Below, in pieces: positions 7,321-15,441 of a stretch of 64,000 nt of DNA (the first letter of the stretch is position 1; each line of letters opens with the position of its first letter). The notes beneath the pieces were generated by a model. It worked only from the letters and a program-made list of their open reading frames with translations. It had not been told where the DNA came from and searched no databases. A program made the translations under genes and the position numbers. The DNA comes from Brachyspira hampsonii (GTDB taxonomy: Bacteria > Spirochaetota > Brachyspiria > Brachyspirales > Brachyspiraceae): contig NZ_MDCO01000012.1 of assembly GCF_001746205.1 (NCBI RefSeq), positions 863,075-927,074 on the forward strand. Reading direction: 5' to 3'.

Positions 7321-8454
7321 ATGGAACTCAATAAAAATATACTTCAAGTACCATATTCGCTTATAAGAGAGCTTACAGAAAAAGCACAAAATAAAGAAAA
7401 TGCTATAATGCTTACAATAGGAGAGCCTGATTTACAGCCTCCTAAAGAGTTTATTGATTATGCCTGTGAGTTCGCTAAAACTCATAGATTAGGTTATACT
7501 CATTCCGGAGGAAGCGAGCATTTAAGAGGATTGGTTGCTAATCATTACAATAAATACTATGGCTCAGATATTAAAGCTGATAATGTTACTATGCATATTG
7601 GTTCTATGGAAGGTATTTCTTCTGTATTTAGAACTATACTTAATATAGATGATGAAGTTATAATACCTACTCCTTTTTTCTCTCCTTATGAACAGGCTGT
7701 AAAACTTTCTTATGGTAAATGTGTATTTTTAGATACTAGGGCAGATCATCTTGTAATTAAGCCTGAAGCAATAGATAAGGTTATAACAAATAAAACTAAG
7801 GCTATACTTTTCAGTAATCCAGGAAATCCTTCAGGATATATGCTTAAAAAAGAAGAGATGGATGAGCTTGTTAAATATTTTGAGAAAAAAGATATATTTA
7901 TAATAGCTGATGAGATATATTCGGCTATATCATTTTATCCTTTTACTTCATTTGCTTCTTATCCTTCTATAAAGGATAAAGTTATAGTTCTTAATGGTTT
8001 TTCAAAATCGCATTCTATGACAGGATGGAGAATAGGATACAGTATTTCTCCTGAATATGTGAGAAAATGTTTAGTTAATGCTAGTTTCAATAATGTTGGA
8101 AGTATGGTTACTGTTTCTTGTGCTCTTGCTGAGTTTGCTTTAGAGAAATATCCTGTTATAGAGAGTTTCAGAGATATTTATAAAGAGAGAGCTTTCTTTT
8201 TAGCTAAAGAGTTAACTGATATGGGATTTGATGTTATAGAACCTAGAGGGGCATTTTATTTGTTTGTAGGATATGAGAAATTTTCTAAAGAGCCTTCTCT
8301 TGATTTTGCTATAAGATTATTAGATGAAACAGGTGTTGCTGTAGTGCCGGGAATTGCTTTCGGAAGTGAAAATTACTTTAGAATAGCTTTAACTCAGGAT
8401 ATACCTATATTAAAAGAAGCTGCTAAAAAAATTAGAGAATTCGTACATAAATAA
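7321..8454 (+). CDS. Class I/II PLP aminotransferase, probable N-acetyl-LL-DAP aminotransferase
   Basis: This 377-residue fold-type I aminotransferase shows TIGEPDLQPP (about 33-42, substrate Arg/Gly loop), SNPGNPSGY (about 162-170), IADEIYSAI (about 195-203, the PLP-binding Asp-Tyr) and FSKSHSMTGWRIGY (about 225-238, Schiff-base Lys). Its location after the acetyl-DAP genes points to PatA-type activity: amination of N-acetyl-2-amino-6-oxopimelate using glutamate. Aspartate or aromatic aminotransferase activity is the alternative. An upstream in-frame start at 7228 is rejected because it lies before the -10 box; ATG 7321 follows TATGGAGA. It is transcribed from its own promoter, apart from the dap operon. 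Confidence 0.88.
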   Translation: MELNKNILQVPYSLIRELTEKAQNKENAIMLTIGEPDLQPPKEFIDYACEFAKTHRLGYTHSGGSEHLRGLVANHYNKYYGSDIKADNVTMHIGSMEGISSVFRTILNIDDEVIIPTPFFSPYEQAVKLSYGKCVFLDTRADHLVIKPEAIDKVITNKTKAILFSNPGNPSGYMLKKEEMDELVKYFEKKDIFIIADEIYSAISFYPFTSFASYPSIKDKVIVLNGFSKSHSMTGWRIGYSISPEYVRKCLVNASFNNVGSMVTVSCALAEFALEKYPVIESFRDIYKERAFFLAKELTDMGFDVIEPRGAFYLFVGYEKFSKEPSLDFAIRLLDETGVAVVPGIAFGSENYFRIALTQDIPILKEAAKKIREFVHK

Positions 8455-8472
8455 ATCATAAATTTATATTTG

Positions 8473-8504
8473 ACGGCAGGAAGAAATTAAAAACTTCTTG
8501 CTGT
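8473..8504. terminator. Hairpin between converging genes
   Basis: ACGGCAGGAAG pairs with CTTCTTGCTGT (two G-U pairs) around an A-rich loop. It lies between the aminotransferase (+) and the SWIM gene (-) and could terminate both, although the T tracts are poor. Confidence 0.5.
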
Positions 8505-8514
8505 TAATGTATTA

Positions 8515-10287
8515 TTAATTATCAAAAAATATATTTATAACGGCATTCACATTTATTATACTTATAGGTCTTATATAATATTTAGTTTTTTCCAATACTA
8601 TGAATCTGTTTTTGTCTACATTTGAGTTTTTATAATCCATAATATATTTGATTCCATTTGAGTGAATGGATGTGTATTTTATATTTAAAGTTAATCTTTC
8701 TTCTTCATCTTCTTTATATTTATTTATGATATCAAAATAAAGCATTTGTTTTATTTTATCAAACTCTTGATTTTCTATTATTTGAAATTCTGCTATTATT
8801 ATTTTTGACATATCATTCTTATTGAAATAATCATATCTAAAATCTATATTTTTTATATCATTATATGTTTCTGCAAATAGTTCTTCATTATTTTTTGACT
8901 CTTTTATATCTTTTAATAATGTATAATTAATTCTATCATTTAAGATAACTGATGTAAATTTACTTGATGATATTCTCTCTTCATTGTTAACTTTATAATT
9001 TATGAATTTAATTTTATATTTAGAAATTTCTTCTATAGATATGTTATTTTCAAAATGAATTTTCTTTCTGTAATTGCTTCTTACATCATCATAAGAAATT
9101 CTAGCATTATCATAAAATGTAGGTATAACATAAGAAAAGAATGATAATTTTTTAGTATTTAAATTATATAAATAAGCACTTACTCCCAAATATCCTGTAG
9201 AAGAAATCCAAGGATAAGCACCTAATCCCACTAATTCTCCGCTTTTTCTATTTATATATTTGCTTCTTATTTCTCCTGTAAGAAGTTTTACAGTTTTATT
9301 ATCATTATTTTGCTTTGCTTTTTCTATATTTTTTATTGTATTATAAAGTCTTGAAAGTGAGGCAAAAGCAAATAATTTATTAAATGAAGCATGTTTATTT
9401 ATCATAGAGTCAATACTCTCAGCAATACTTCTAAATATTTTTGCTAGTTCAGGCATATTTTTTACTTGAAGTTTTATACTTATTTGTTCTGCAATATCAA
9501 AATCTTTTTCACTGCATGAATAAAACCCTTTTTCAAATATATTTTCTATGAACTCATTTGCGAATTTTAAAATATTTTCATCTATCTCTTTATCTTCTTC
9601 TTTTATATCTTCTAAAGTTCCGTACATTTCTTTGTATTTTAATATAGCTATTATCTTATGTGCACAAAGTGAAGAATCTTTGCATGAACATACTGCCTTT
9701 TTTATGCTGTCTTTTTTAGGAAAATAAATAATTGTATTTTCTTCTGAAATATTAATTTCAAGCATAGCATCTTCTTTAATATCTGCTTCAATATTTTCAT
9801 AAAACCTATCTAATGCATATTCAAAATTTCTTTTAGTGCTTAATTTTCTAATTTCATCGAAACTTATATTTTTGACTTCATCGAATGTATTATTTATTAT
9901 ATTATTGTTTGTTTCTTCTGTCTCTTTTATTTCTTCTGTATTATTATATTTGTTATCGTTTTCTATATTATCATTTGATTTATTTTCTGTATTAAAATGT
10001 TCTATATATAAAAGCGACATTATAATATGCTTGCAAATATCTTTTGAGGGGCATGTACATTTGCTTGATTTTATATCCTCATCATTAAGTATTACTTCTA
10101 TTTTATCACCTGTATCTATTGTAACTTTTATTTTATCATCGGCTTCTTCGAGTTTTATTTTTTCAGGGCTATTATTTATAATGTTATCAATATCTTTTAC
10201 TGATCTATTATATATACCTTTATTTGTGAGAGTTAGAAGAAATTTTTCATTTATATATTGTTTTAAGTTGTTGATTTTTTCATTCAT
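8515..10287 (-). CDS. Protein with two SWIM-type zinc fingers
   Basis: The 590-residue product carries two separate CxCx5CxH motifs: C77, C79, C85, H87 and C200, C202, C208, H210. Both match the SWIM zinc-binding pattern known from bacterial SNF2/UvrA-associated proteins and plant transposase-related proteins, where it binds DNA or protein. Between them is an acidic, Asn/Glu-rich spacer (about 100-135). The last 380 residues have no motif I recognise; no helicase Walker A is visible, so it is not an SNF2 enzyme itself. It is the third gene of a tight operon, starting 9 bases after the stop of the TOPRIM-like gene, which suggests a joint role with the ATPase pair. No signal peptide; presumably cytoplasmic. 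Confidence 0.82.
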   Translation of the reverse strand: MNEKINNLKQYINEKFLLTLTNKGIYNRSVKDIDNIINNSPEKIKLEEADDKIKVTIDTGDKIEVILNDEDIKSSKCTCPSKDICKHIIMSLLYIEHFNTENKSNDNIENDNKYNNTEEIKETEETNNNIINNTFDEVKNISFDEIRKLSTKRNFEYALDRFYENIEADIKEDAMLEINISEENTIIYFPKKDSIKKAVCSCKDSSLCAHKIIAILKYKEMYGTLEDIKEEDKEIDENILKFANEFIENIFEKGFYSCSEKDFDIAEQISIKLQVKNMPELAKIFRSIAESIDSMINKHASFNKLFAFASLSRLYNTIKNIEKAKQNNDNKTVKLLTGEIRSKYINRKSGELVGLGAYPWISSTGYLGVSAYLYNLNTKKLSFFSYVIPTFYDNARISYDDVRSNYRKKIHFENNISIEEISKYKIKFINYKVNNEERISSSKFTSVILNDRINYTLLKDIKESKNNEELFAETYNDIKNIDFRYDYFNKNDMSKIIIAEFQIIENQEFDKIKQMLYFDIINKYKEDEEERLTLNIKYTSIHSNGIKYIMDYKNSNVDKNRFIVLEKTKYYIRPISIINVNAVINIFFDN

Positions 10288-10296
10288 TTTATAAAC

Positions 10297-10968
10297 CTAT
10301 TTTTGTTTGAAGATATTATTTAAAAAATCAATTAAATCATATAATACATTTGAATCCAAATAATGAGAGCATTCCTGAAATAATCCGCCTACTGTATTTC
10401 TCTTTTTGCATCTTACCGATATGAATGCGAGTATTTTTGCTTTTAATAAATGGGCTTCATTACTACCTTGATTAATATAATTATTGGCACAATTAAAAAA
10501 ATTATTAACGCAGTCATTATATAAGTCTTTATCATTTTCTAAAATTATTTCTTCAACTAAATGTTCTAAATATCCAGAAGTTTTATCATCTGTTTTGGCT
10601 GTTATAAATAAGCCTTTATAATCATCATAATAAATATTGTTGTTTTGATTATATTCGCATTTTATAATATCATTAAAAATATTAAATCTTTTTTGAGCAT
10701 TACTTTCAGCATCAACTACAATAGCAAGTTTTTCTATATTGTTGTAGTTGGAAGTTTTTATAAATGAAGTAATATTATTTTTATTCTCAACTTCATTGAT
10801 TGTTATTATATGTATAGTGTCATCATCTTCTATAAAAGTTTTATCGTATTTACCTATTATGTATTTTAATTCTAATTTTTTATTAATTAAAAGAGAGCAT
10901 AAATCTCTCTCATCATTTCCTTCAACAAGAAGAACTTTTTTAGCCATAGGATTCATTTTATTTTCCAT
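10297..10968 (-). CDS. TOPRIM/DUF3226-like protein
   Basis: The 223-residue protein starts with MAKKVLLVEGNDERDL (residues 8-23), a typical TOPRIM first strand with the catalytic-type Glu at E16. The second acidic motif appears as IVVDAESN (D86, E88, a DxE in place of DxD). The following SGYLEHLVEEI helix (about 131-141) fits DUF3226. TOPRIM domains of OLD nucleases and of PARIS AriB cleave nucleic acids with metal help. Here the protein is encoded 6 bases after an AAA ATPase gene, the standard two-gene arrangement of split OLD-like systems. Alternative ATG at residue 8 is possible. Nuclease activity is inferred, not visible. Confidence 0.75.
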   Translation of the reverse strand: MENKMNPMAKKVLLVEGNDERDLCSLLINKKLELKYIIGKYDKTFIEDDDTIHIITINEVENKNNITSFIKTSNYNNIEKLAIVVDAESNAQKRFNIFNDIIKCEYNQNNNIYYDDYKGLFITAKTDDKTSGYLEHLVEEIILENDKDLYNDCVNNFFNCANNYINQGSNEAHLLKAKILAFISVRCKKRNTVGGLFQECSHYLDSNVLYDLIDFLNNIFKQK

Positions 10969-10974
10969 TATTTT

Positions 10975-12042
10975 TTATCTTACCTCCCAATTATCCATAG
11001 CATTATTTAATTCTTCATTGTTATATATTATGGCTTTATATTTATACTTTTCTTTTTTGTCCGCTTCTATTCTTATACCTTGAATATCATCATTTGAATT
11101 GTATTCATCTTTTTTCTCATTATAAACATCATTAAAAGCTTTTATACATTCATAAGAGTGAGTAGTAGCAAAAAGCTGAACATTATTTTTGTGGCATGCT
11201 TCAAATAGAGATAGCCATAAATTTCTTAAAGCACTATAATGAAATCCATTATCAATTTCATCAATAAGTAAAACTCCATTTGAAATAAATGGTATGCTGA
11301 CTATATAGTTAAATATTTTATATATACCTGTACCTAATGCATTTATTGGTAAATATCTGTCAAGACCAATATCCGCTTCACATATTTGTTCAGATGATAT
11401 TCTTATTGATTCTATATTTGGTATTATAGTTTTTAAACTATCTACAACTATTTTATCCATTTTTAAATTTTGAAGTTTATCAAATGATGATACAACATTA
11501 TTTTTTACACTTGTTTCTGAAGTACTGTAATCGTTAAAGAAATAAAAGTTAAATAATGAAGGAGCTAAAATTGCTGAACGTACATTTACATTGTTCATAG
11601 GAAAAGTATTATTAATAGGTACAAAACTATTATCCATTTGTCTGTTATTATTTATAAGCATTGGAAGTTTTATAGTTTCTCCATTATTATTTTTTACTTG
11701 ATAATAAATACCATCTAAAGTTGCAAGCTCTAAGGATTTTATAGGGTATATATTTAGTTCTTTTTTTGAAGTTTTTATATTTATAGGGTTTGTATAATCA
11801 AAATTATGAAAAATTAATTCCAAATTATTATTTAGAGGTATATTCCTTTGAAAAAAAGAAGAAGATATAACTGTATCGCTTCTAAACATATTTGAGTATA
11901 AATATAATGCTTCCAAAAGATTGCTTTTTCCAACACTATTTTTACCGAATATTAAATTAAATTTTTTAAAGCTATCAATAGAAACTTCCTTGAAGCATTT
12001 AAAATTACTTATACTAATATTTGGTATTTGAATATCGCTCAT
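10975..12042 (-). CDS. OLD/PARIS-like AAA ATPase (AAA_15/AAA_21 type)
   Basis: This 355-residue ABC-class ATPase opens with ISNFKCFKEVSI, the family's first strand, then Walker A FGKNSVGKSNLLEAL (residues 32-46), a signature-like LGTGI (about 236-240), Walker B GVLLIDEIDNG (256-266) and the switch His in ATTHSYE (H295). A long insertion (about 60-230) replaces the coiled coil of SMC/RecF relatives. Such ATPases sense phage or DNA structures in OLD, Gabija, retron and PARIS systems. It heads a three-gene operon with the TOPRIM-like and SWIM proteins and has its own promoter at 12083-12111. A defence role is inferred from the pair architecture. Confidence 0.85.
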   Translation of the reverse strand: MSDIQIPNISISNFKCFKEVSIDSFKKFNLIFGKNSVGKSNLLEALYLYSNMFRSDTVISSSFFQRNIPLNNNLELIFHNFDYTNPINIKTSKKELNIYPIKSLELATLDGIYYQVKNNNGETIKLPMLINNNRQMDNSFVPINNTFPMNNVNVRSAILAPSLFNFYFFNDYSTSETSVKNNVVSSFDKLQNLKMDKIVVDSLKTIIPNIESIRISSEQICEADIGLDRYLPINALGTGIYKIFNYIVSIPFISNGVLLIDEIDNGFHYSALRNLWLSLFEACHKNNVQLFATTHSYECIKAFNDVYNEKKDEYNSNDDIQGIRIEADKKEKYKYKAIIYNNEELNNAMDNWEVR

Positions 12043-12082
12043 AATTTTTATTCCGTTTTTTGTTTATTATTTTGTATAAAAA

Positions 12083-12111
12083 ATAATATATTAAAATAAA
12101 TATCTTGTCAA
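12083..12111 (-). promoter_or_regulatory. Promoter of the ATPase-TOPRIM-SWIM operon
   Basis: On the minus strand, TTGACA (12111-12106) and TATTAT (12088-12083) are exactly 17 bases apart, 41 bases upstream of the ATPase ATG. Confidence 0.75.
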
Positions 12112-12131
12112 AGATTAAAAATAATTCAAAT

Positions 12132-12168
12132 AAAAAAGAGCATACATAAAAAATGCATACTCTTTTTT
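12132..12168 (-). terminator. Intrinsic terminator after secF
   Basis: On the minus strand AAAAAAGAGTATGCAT pairs with ATGTATGCTCTTTTTT (two G-U pairs) and ends in a T tract, 26 bases past the secF stop. Confidence 0.9.
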
Positions 12169-12193
12169 GTATTATTAAAAAGCTAAAATATTT

Positions 12194-13117
12194 TTATGCT
12201 TTTTTAGTTTTCATAAATAATATTAAAAGACCGCTTGCTATAAAGTTACTAGCATAAGTACCTATAACAACACCGCAGAAAAATGTAAAGGCAAAATCAT
12301 AAAGTATGAAGCCTCCCCATATCATTATGGCAAGTGCAGCAAGAAGTGTAGAAATACTAGTTATTACGGTTCTTCCTACAACATTGTTCAAACTTATATT
12401 AACAATCTCTTTAAATGGTTTTTTATTGTCGGTATTTTCTCTTATTCTGTCAAATACTACTATGATATCGTTAATAGTGTATCCGATTAAAGTAAGCATT
12501 GATGAAAGTACAAGTACAGAAAACTCTTTGTTTAAGAAAAGAAGTATTCCGAATACTATAACAACATTATGTATAAGCGTAATTATAGCAGGAAAAGCAT
12601 ATCTATAATTGAATCTTATTGTAATGTATATCATTATGATAACCCAAGAAACTATTATAAGTATGAATGCCAGCTTCAAGTTATCAGCAGATACTACACC
12701 GCTTATGATATTGCTTCCTATTAGAGTAACCTTATCTTGTCCGTATTTATCATAAAGGACTTTCATAGCTCTGTCGGATTCTTCATTAGAACCTCTGAAT
12801 CTTAAAAGAAAAGCATTTATATTGTCTGCCCCTTCAAGCTCTTGTATATTAACAGTTTCTGTTCCGAAATTATTATATAAAGCTCTTATTTCAGCAATAT
12901 TAATTACTTCAGGATTATTTATCTGCACTTTTAGTTCAACACCGCCTGCAAAGTCAATACCCATATTAAAACTGTTTGTGGTAAGTTTATTAACAAACAA
13001 TGCAATAGAAGCTATGAATAATATAGATGATATCACAGCAGCTATGGGCATAATTTTAACAAACGGTATCTTGTTTTTTGTTAAATCATTATTTTCTTTT
13101 TTTATATCTTCACTCAT
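12194..13117 (-). CDS. secF: SecF, protein translocase subunit
   Basis: SecF pairs with SecD in the inner membrane and uses the proton-motive force to pull proteins through SecYEG to the periplasm. The 307-residue protein has an N-terminal membrane segment (about 22-44), the NMGIDFAGGVEL signature (about 51-62), a small periplasmic domain and five further membrane segments, with IVVFDRIREN (about 218-227) in the conserved loop after TM4. Length is normal. It lies 36 bases after secD in the yajC-secD-secF order typical of bacteria and is followed by a terminator. Confidence 0.97.
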   Translation of the reverse strand: MSEDIKKENNDLTKNKIPFVKIMPIAAVISSILFIASIALFVNKLTTNSFNMGIDFAGGVELKVQINNPEVINIAEIRALYNNFGTETVNIQELEGADNINAFLLRFRGSNEESDRAMKVLYDKYGQDKVTLIGSNIISGVVSADNLKLAFILIIVSWVIIMIYITIRFNYRYAFPAIITLIHNVVIVFGILLFLNKEFSVLVLSSMLTLIGYTINDIIVVFDRIRENTDNKKPFKEIVNISLNNVVGRTVITSISTLLAALAIMIWGGFILYDFAFTFFCGVVIGTYASNFIASGLLILFMKTKKA

Positions 13118-13153
13118 TTACAAAATCCTATTTATTTTTAAGAAGTCATATAA

Positions 13154-14665
13154 TTAAATAAAGAAGAATCCTGCTTTCTTTACTATTTTAGTTCTTATAA
13201 TTTCTTCATAGATATATCTTGTAATAAATACAGCTGTGAATAGGTTTATCAAAATACCAAAGAACAAAGTAATAGCAAAACCTTGTACAGGACCGCTTCC
13301 GAATATCCAAAGTATTAAAGCTACAATTATAGTAGTAATGTTAGAGTCAAATATTGTGGCGAATGCTCTGTCATAACCTGATATAATAGCATCAGCAACA
13401 CTAGATTTTATTTTTAACTCATCTTTTATACGCTCAAATATAATAACATTGGCATCAACAGCCATACCTATAGTAAGAATAAGGCCGGCTATACCAGGCA
13501 ATGTCAAAGTAAATCTTAGAGGAGATAATACTGCTATAATGAGTACAACATTCACAATCATTGCAATAGTTGCTAAAACTCCTGATACTCTGTATACAGC
13601 TATCATAAATACGGCAACTAAAACAGCAGCCATAAGCAAAGCAGTAGCACCAGCCTTAACAGAGTCAGCACCAATAGACTGTCCTACAACCTCTTCTTCT
13701 ACAATACTTACATTAAGAGGCAAAGCCCCTTCTTTTAAGATTCTAGCTAGGTCTTGAGCTTCTTCTAAAGTAAATCTTCCTGTTATAACACCTCTTCCGC
13801 CTCTAATTTCATCATTGATGTTAGGAGCACTTATAACTTTATCATCTAACACTATGGCAAGCATTCTGTTTTTATTTTGTGCAGTAACTTCAGCGAATTG
13901 AGTTGAGCCTTCTGCATTAAGTTCAAATTCTACAGTAACCTCTCCAAACTGACCTCCGCCTACCTGAGCATTTATTAAAGCACTTCCTTCTAATGAAGGT
14001 TCTTTATTAACAATAACAGGTGCACCTCTGATTCTTCTTCCGAAATCATCTTTTTCACTGTAGAAATAAAGCTGTTTTCCATATTCCGGAACTTTAGCAG
14101 TATTAGTAAATACACCCATAAGCATATCATTAGTAGTTAAAGCAGCTGTAGCCTGTTCATCAACCAAATTAAAAGTTAAAGCTCCCTGACTTAATACCAC
14201 ACTTTTTATTCTGTCCGGATCTCTTGCTCCCGGAAGTTCAACAACTACTCTGTCTTCACCCTGTTTTCTTATTCCTACTTCACTTACTCCGAATTGATCT
14301 ATTCTGCCTCTAAGTCTTGATATAAGTCTTTCCATAGCATCATTTTTCTCTTCAGCTGTAAGAGATGATACAGTTCTGTCGATTCTGTTAGCATACTCTT
14401 CAAAATCAGCCTGAAGAACGATTCTTATGCCGCCTTGTAAGTCCAAACCCATATTTACAGATTCGCTTCTTAATCTTTTAAGAGATTGAATATTGTCAAT
14501 TTGTTCTTTAGTGTAGCCCTTAGCTATCATTTCATCTAAAGACATATTACTTTCTTCTTTCTTGTCATCAGATGTAAAAAAATACCATCTTACTGTAGGA
14601 GTAATAAACCAAGCCATTACACCAAGTCCTATAATGATAAATGCTAGTCTTAAATTATGACTCAT
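13154..14665 (-). CDS. secD: SecD, protein translocase subunit
   Basis: The 503-residue SecD has an N-terminal membrane segment (about 8-28), the VNMGLDLQGGIRIVL signature (about 70-84), a periplasmic P1 region with GRIDQFGVSE (about 140-149), and the membrane bundle after about residue 320 with ANVIIFERIKDEL (about 403-415). It forms a complex with SecF and YajC that completes preprotein translocation. The ATG follows AGGATAG. It sits 34 bases downstream of yajC and 36 upstream of secF on the minus strand. Confidence 0.97.
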   Translation of the reverse strand: MSHNLRLAFIIIGLGVMAWFITPTVRWYFFTSDDKKEESNMSLDEMIAKGYTKEQIDNIQSLKRLRSESVNMGLDLQGGIRIVLQADFEEYANRIDRTVSSLTAEEKNDAMERLISRLRGRIDQFGVSEVGIRKQGEDRVVVELPGARDPDRIKSVVLSQGALTFNLVDEQATAALTTNDMLMGVFTNTAKVPEYGKQLYFYSEKDDFGRRIRGAPVIVNKEPSLEGSALINAQVGGGQFGEVTVEFELNAEGSTQFAEVTAQNKNRMLAIVLDDKVISAPNINDEIRGGRGVITGRFTLEEAQDLARILKEGALPLNVSIVEEEVVGQSIGADSVKAGATALLMAAVLVAVFMIAVYRVSGVLATIAMIVNVVLIIAVLSPLRFTLTLPGIAGLILTIGMAVDANVIIFERIKDELKIKSSVADAIISGYDRAFATIFDSNITTIIVALILWIFGSGPVQGFAITLFFGILINLFTAVFITRYIYEEIIRTKIVKKAGFFFI

Positions 14666-14699
14666 ATTATACTATCCTATTATTATATTTTTTATTTTA

Positions 14700-15134
14700 T
14701 TATTCTTTTTTATCTTCTGCCTGAGCTTTTTCTAAATCTTCTTTTATTTGATTCTTATCTTCTATAGCTTTTTTATCTTCTTTTTTCTTTTCTTCTTTTT
14801 TAGGAGGGTTTAACATTTCTTCTGTAACAACTGCTGATATAGAAGATTTAACAATTTCCATCTTAGTATTTTCGCCTACTTTAACTATTGCAACTCTTCC
14901 GCCTTCTTTATCAGAAACATATTCAGCGATTATGCCGCCTGCTATTATTACTTTATCTCCTTTTTTTAATTCAGCTATACTTTGAGCTAATTTTTTTTGC
15001 TGTTGTTTTTGCGGTCTTATTAATAAAAAGTAGAAAATGGCAAATATTACTACCATCATACCGATGGATACTAATGGGCTTCCGCCTGCCTGTGCTCCTT
15101 GGGCAGTTTGTGCGTATAATGTGGCTGTGAACAT
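14700..15134 (-). CDS. yajC: YajC, preprotein translocase subunit
   Basis: YajC is the small membrane partner of SecDF. The 144-residue protein has a membrane helix (about 23-42) followed by the family motif LIRPQKQQQKKL (about 38-49), a small KOW-like domain (KKGDKVIIAGGIIAEYV, about 57-73), and a long Lys/Glu/Asp-rich C-terminal tail (about 112-144) that is longer than in Escherichia coli YajC. It heads the sec operon, with a promoter at 15179-15207. The ATG follows GAGG. Confidence 0.95.
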   Translation of the reverse strand: MFTATLYAQTAQGAQAGGSPLVSIGMMVVIFAIFYFLLIRPQKQQQKKLAQSIAELKKGDKVIIAGGIIAEYVSDKEGGRVAIVKVGENTKMEIVKSSISAVVTEEMLNPPKKEEKKKEDKKAIEDKNQIKEDLEKAQAEDKKE

Positions 15135-15178
15135 TCTTTAATTACCTCTTGATTTTTTAAAATTTTTTTGATTGTAAC

Positions 15179-15207
15179 ATATTAACAATATTTTATAGTT
15201 ATGTCAA
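15179..15207 (-). promoter_or_regulatory. Promoter of yajC-secD-secF
   Basis: Minus strand TTGACA (15207-15202), 17-base spacer, TAATAT (15184-15179), 44 bases upstream of the yajC ATG. The rest of the 307-base gap 15135-15441 holds only the hairpin at 15368. Confidence 0.65.
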
Positions 15208-15367
15208 TAGACTTGTGTTAAAACTAATTTTATTAATACTTATAGAACTTTTTATTATAATTTAGTTTTTTCAAAAAATACTAAAAGACTTTTTTAGAAT
15301 ATTACCTGCTTAATTATAAAGAGCAATATACATATTTTATACTTAAATGTTTGAGGAAAAATATAAT

Positions 15368-15417
15368 AATTGCTAGTTAATTATTCATGCATATAATGAA
15401 TGTAATAACTAGCAATT
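15368..15417. terminator. Long hairpin after the ABC importer operon
   Basis: AATTGCTAGTTA (15368-15379) is a perfect inverted repeat with 15406-15417, and inner bases partly pair. The T tract is better for plus-strand transcription, but the hairpin lies 24 bases past the minus-strand binding-protein gene and most likely ends that operon. Confidence 0.6.
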
Positions 15418-15441
15418 TTTATGTAAAACAATATCAAAAAA

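Noticed and set aside
9836-10294. 152-codon plus-strand ORF opposite the SWIM gene
   Set aside because: Hydrophobic Ser/Leu/Ile-rich translation typical of the antisense of Lys/Glu/Asp-rich coding; the SWIM zinc ligands are on the other strand.
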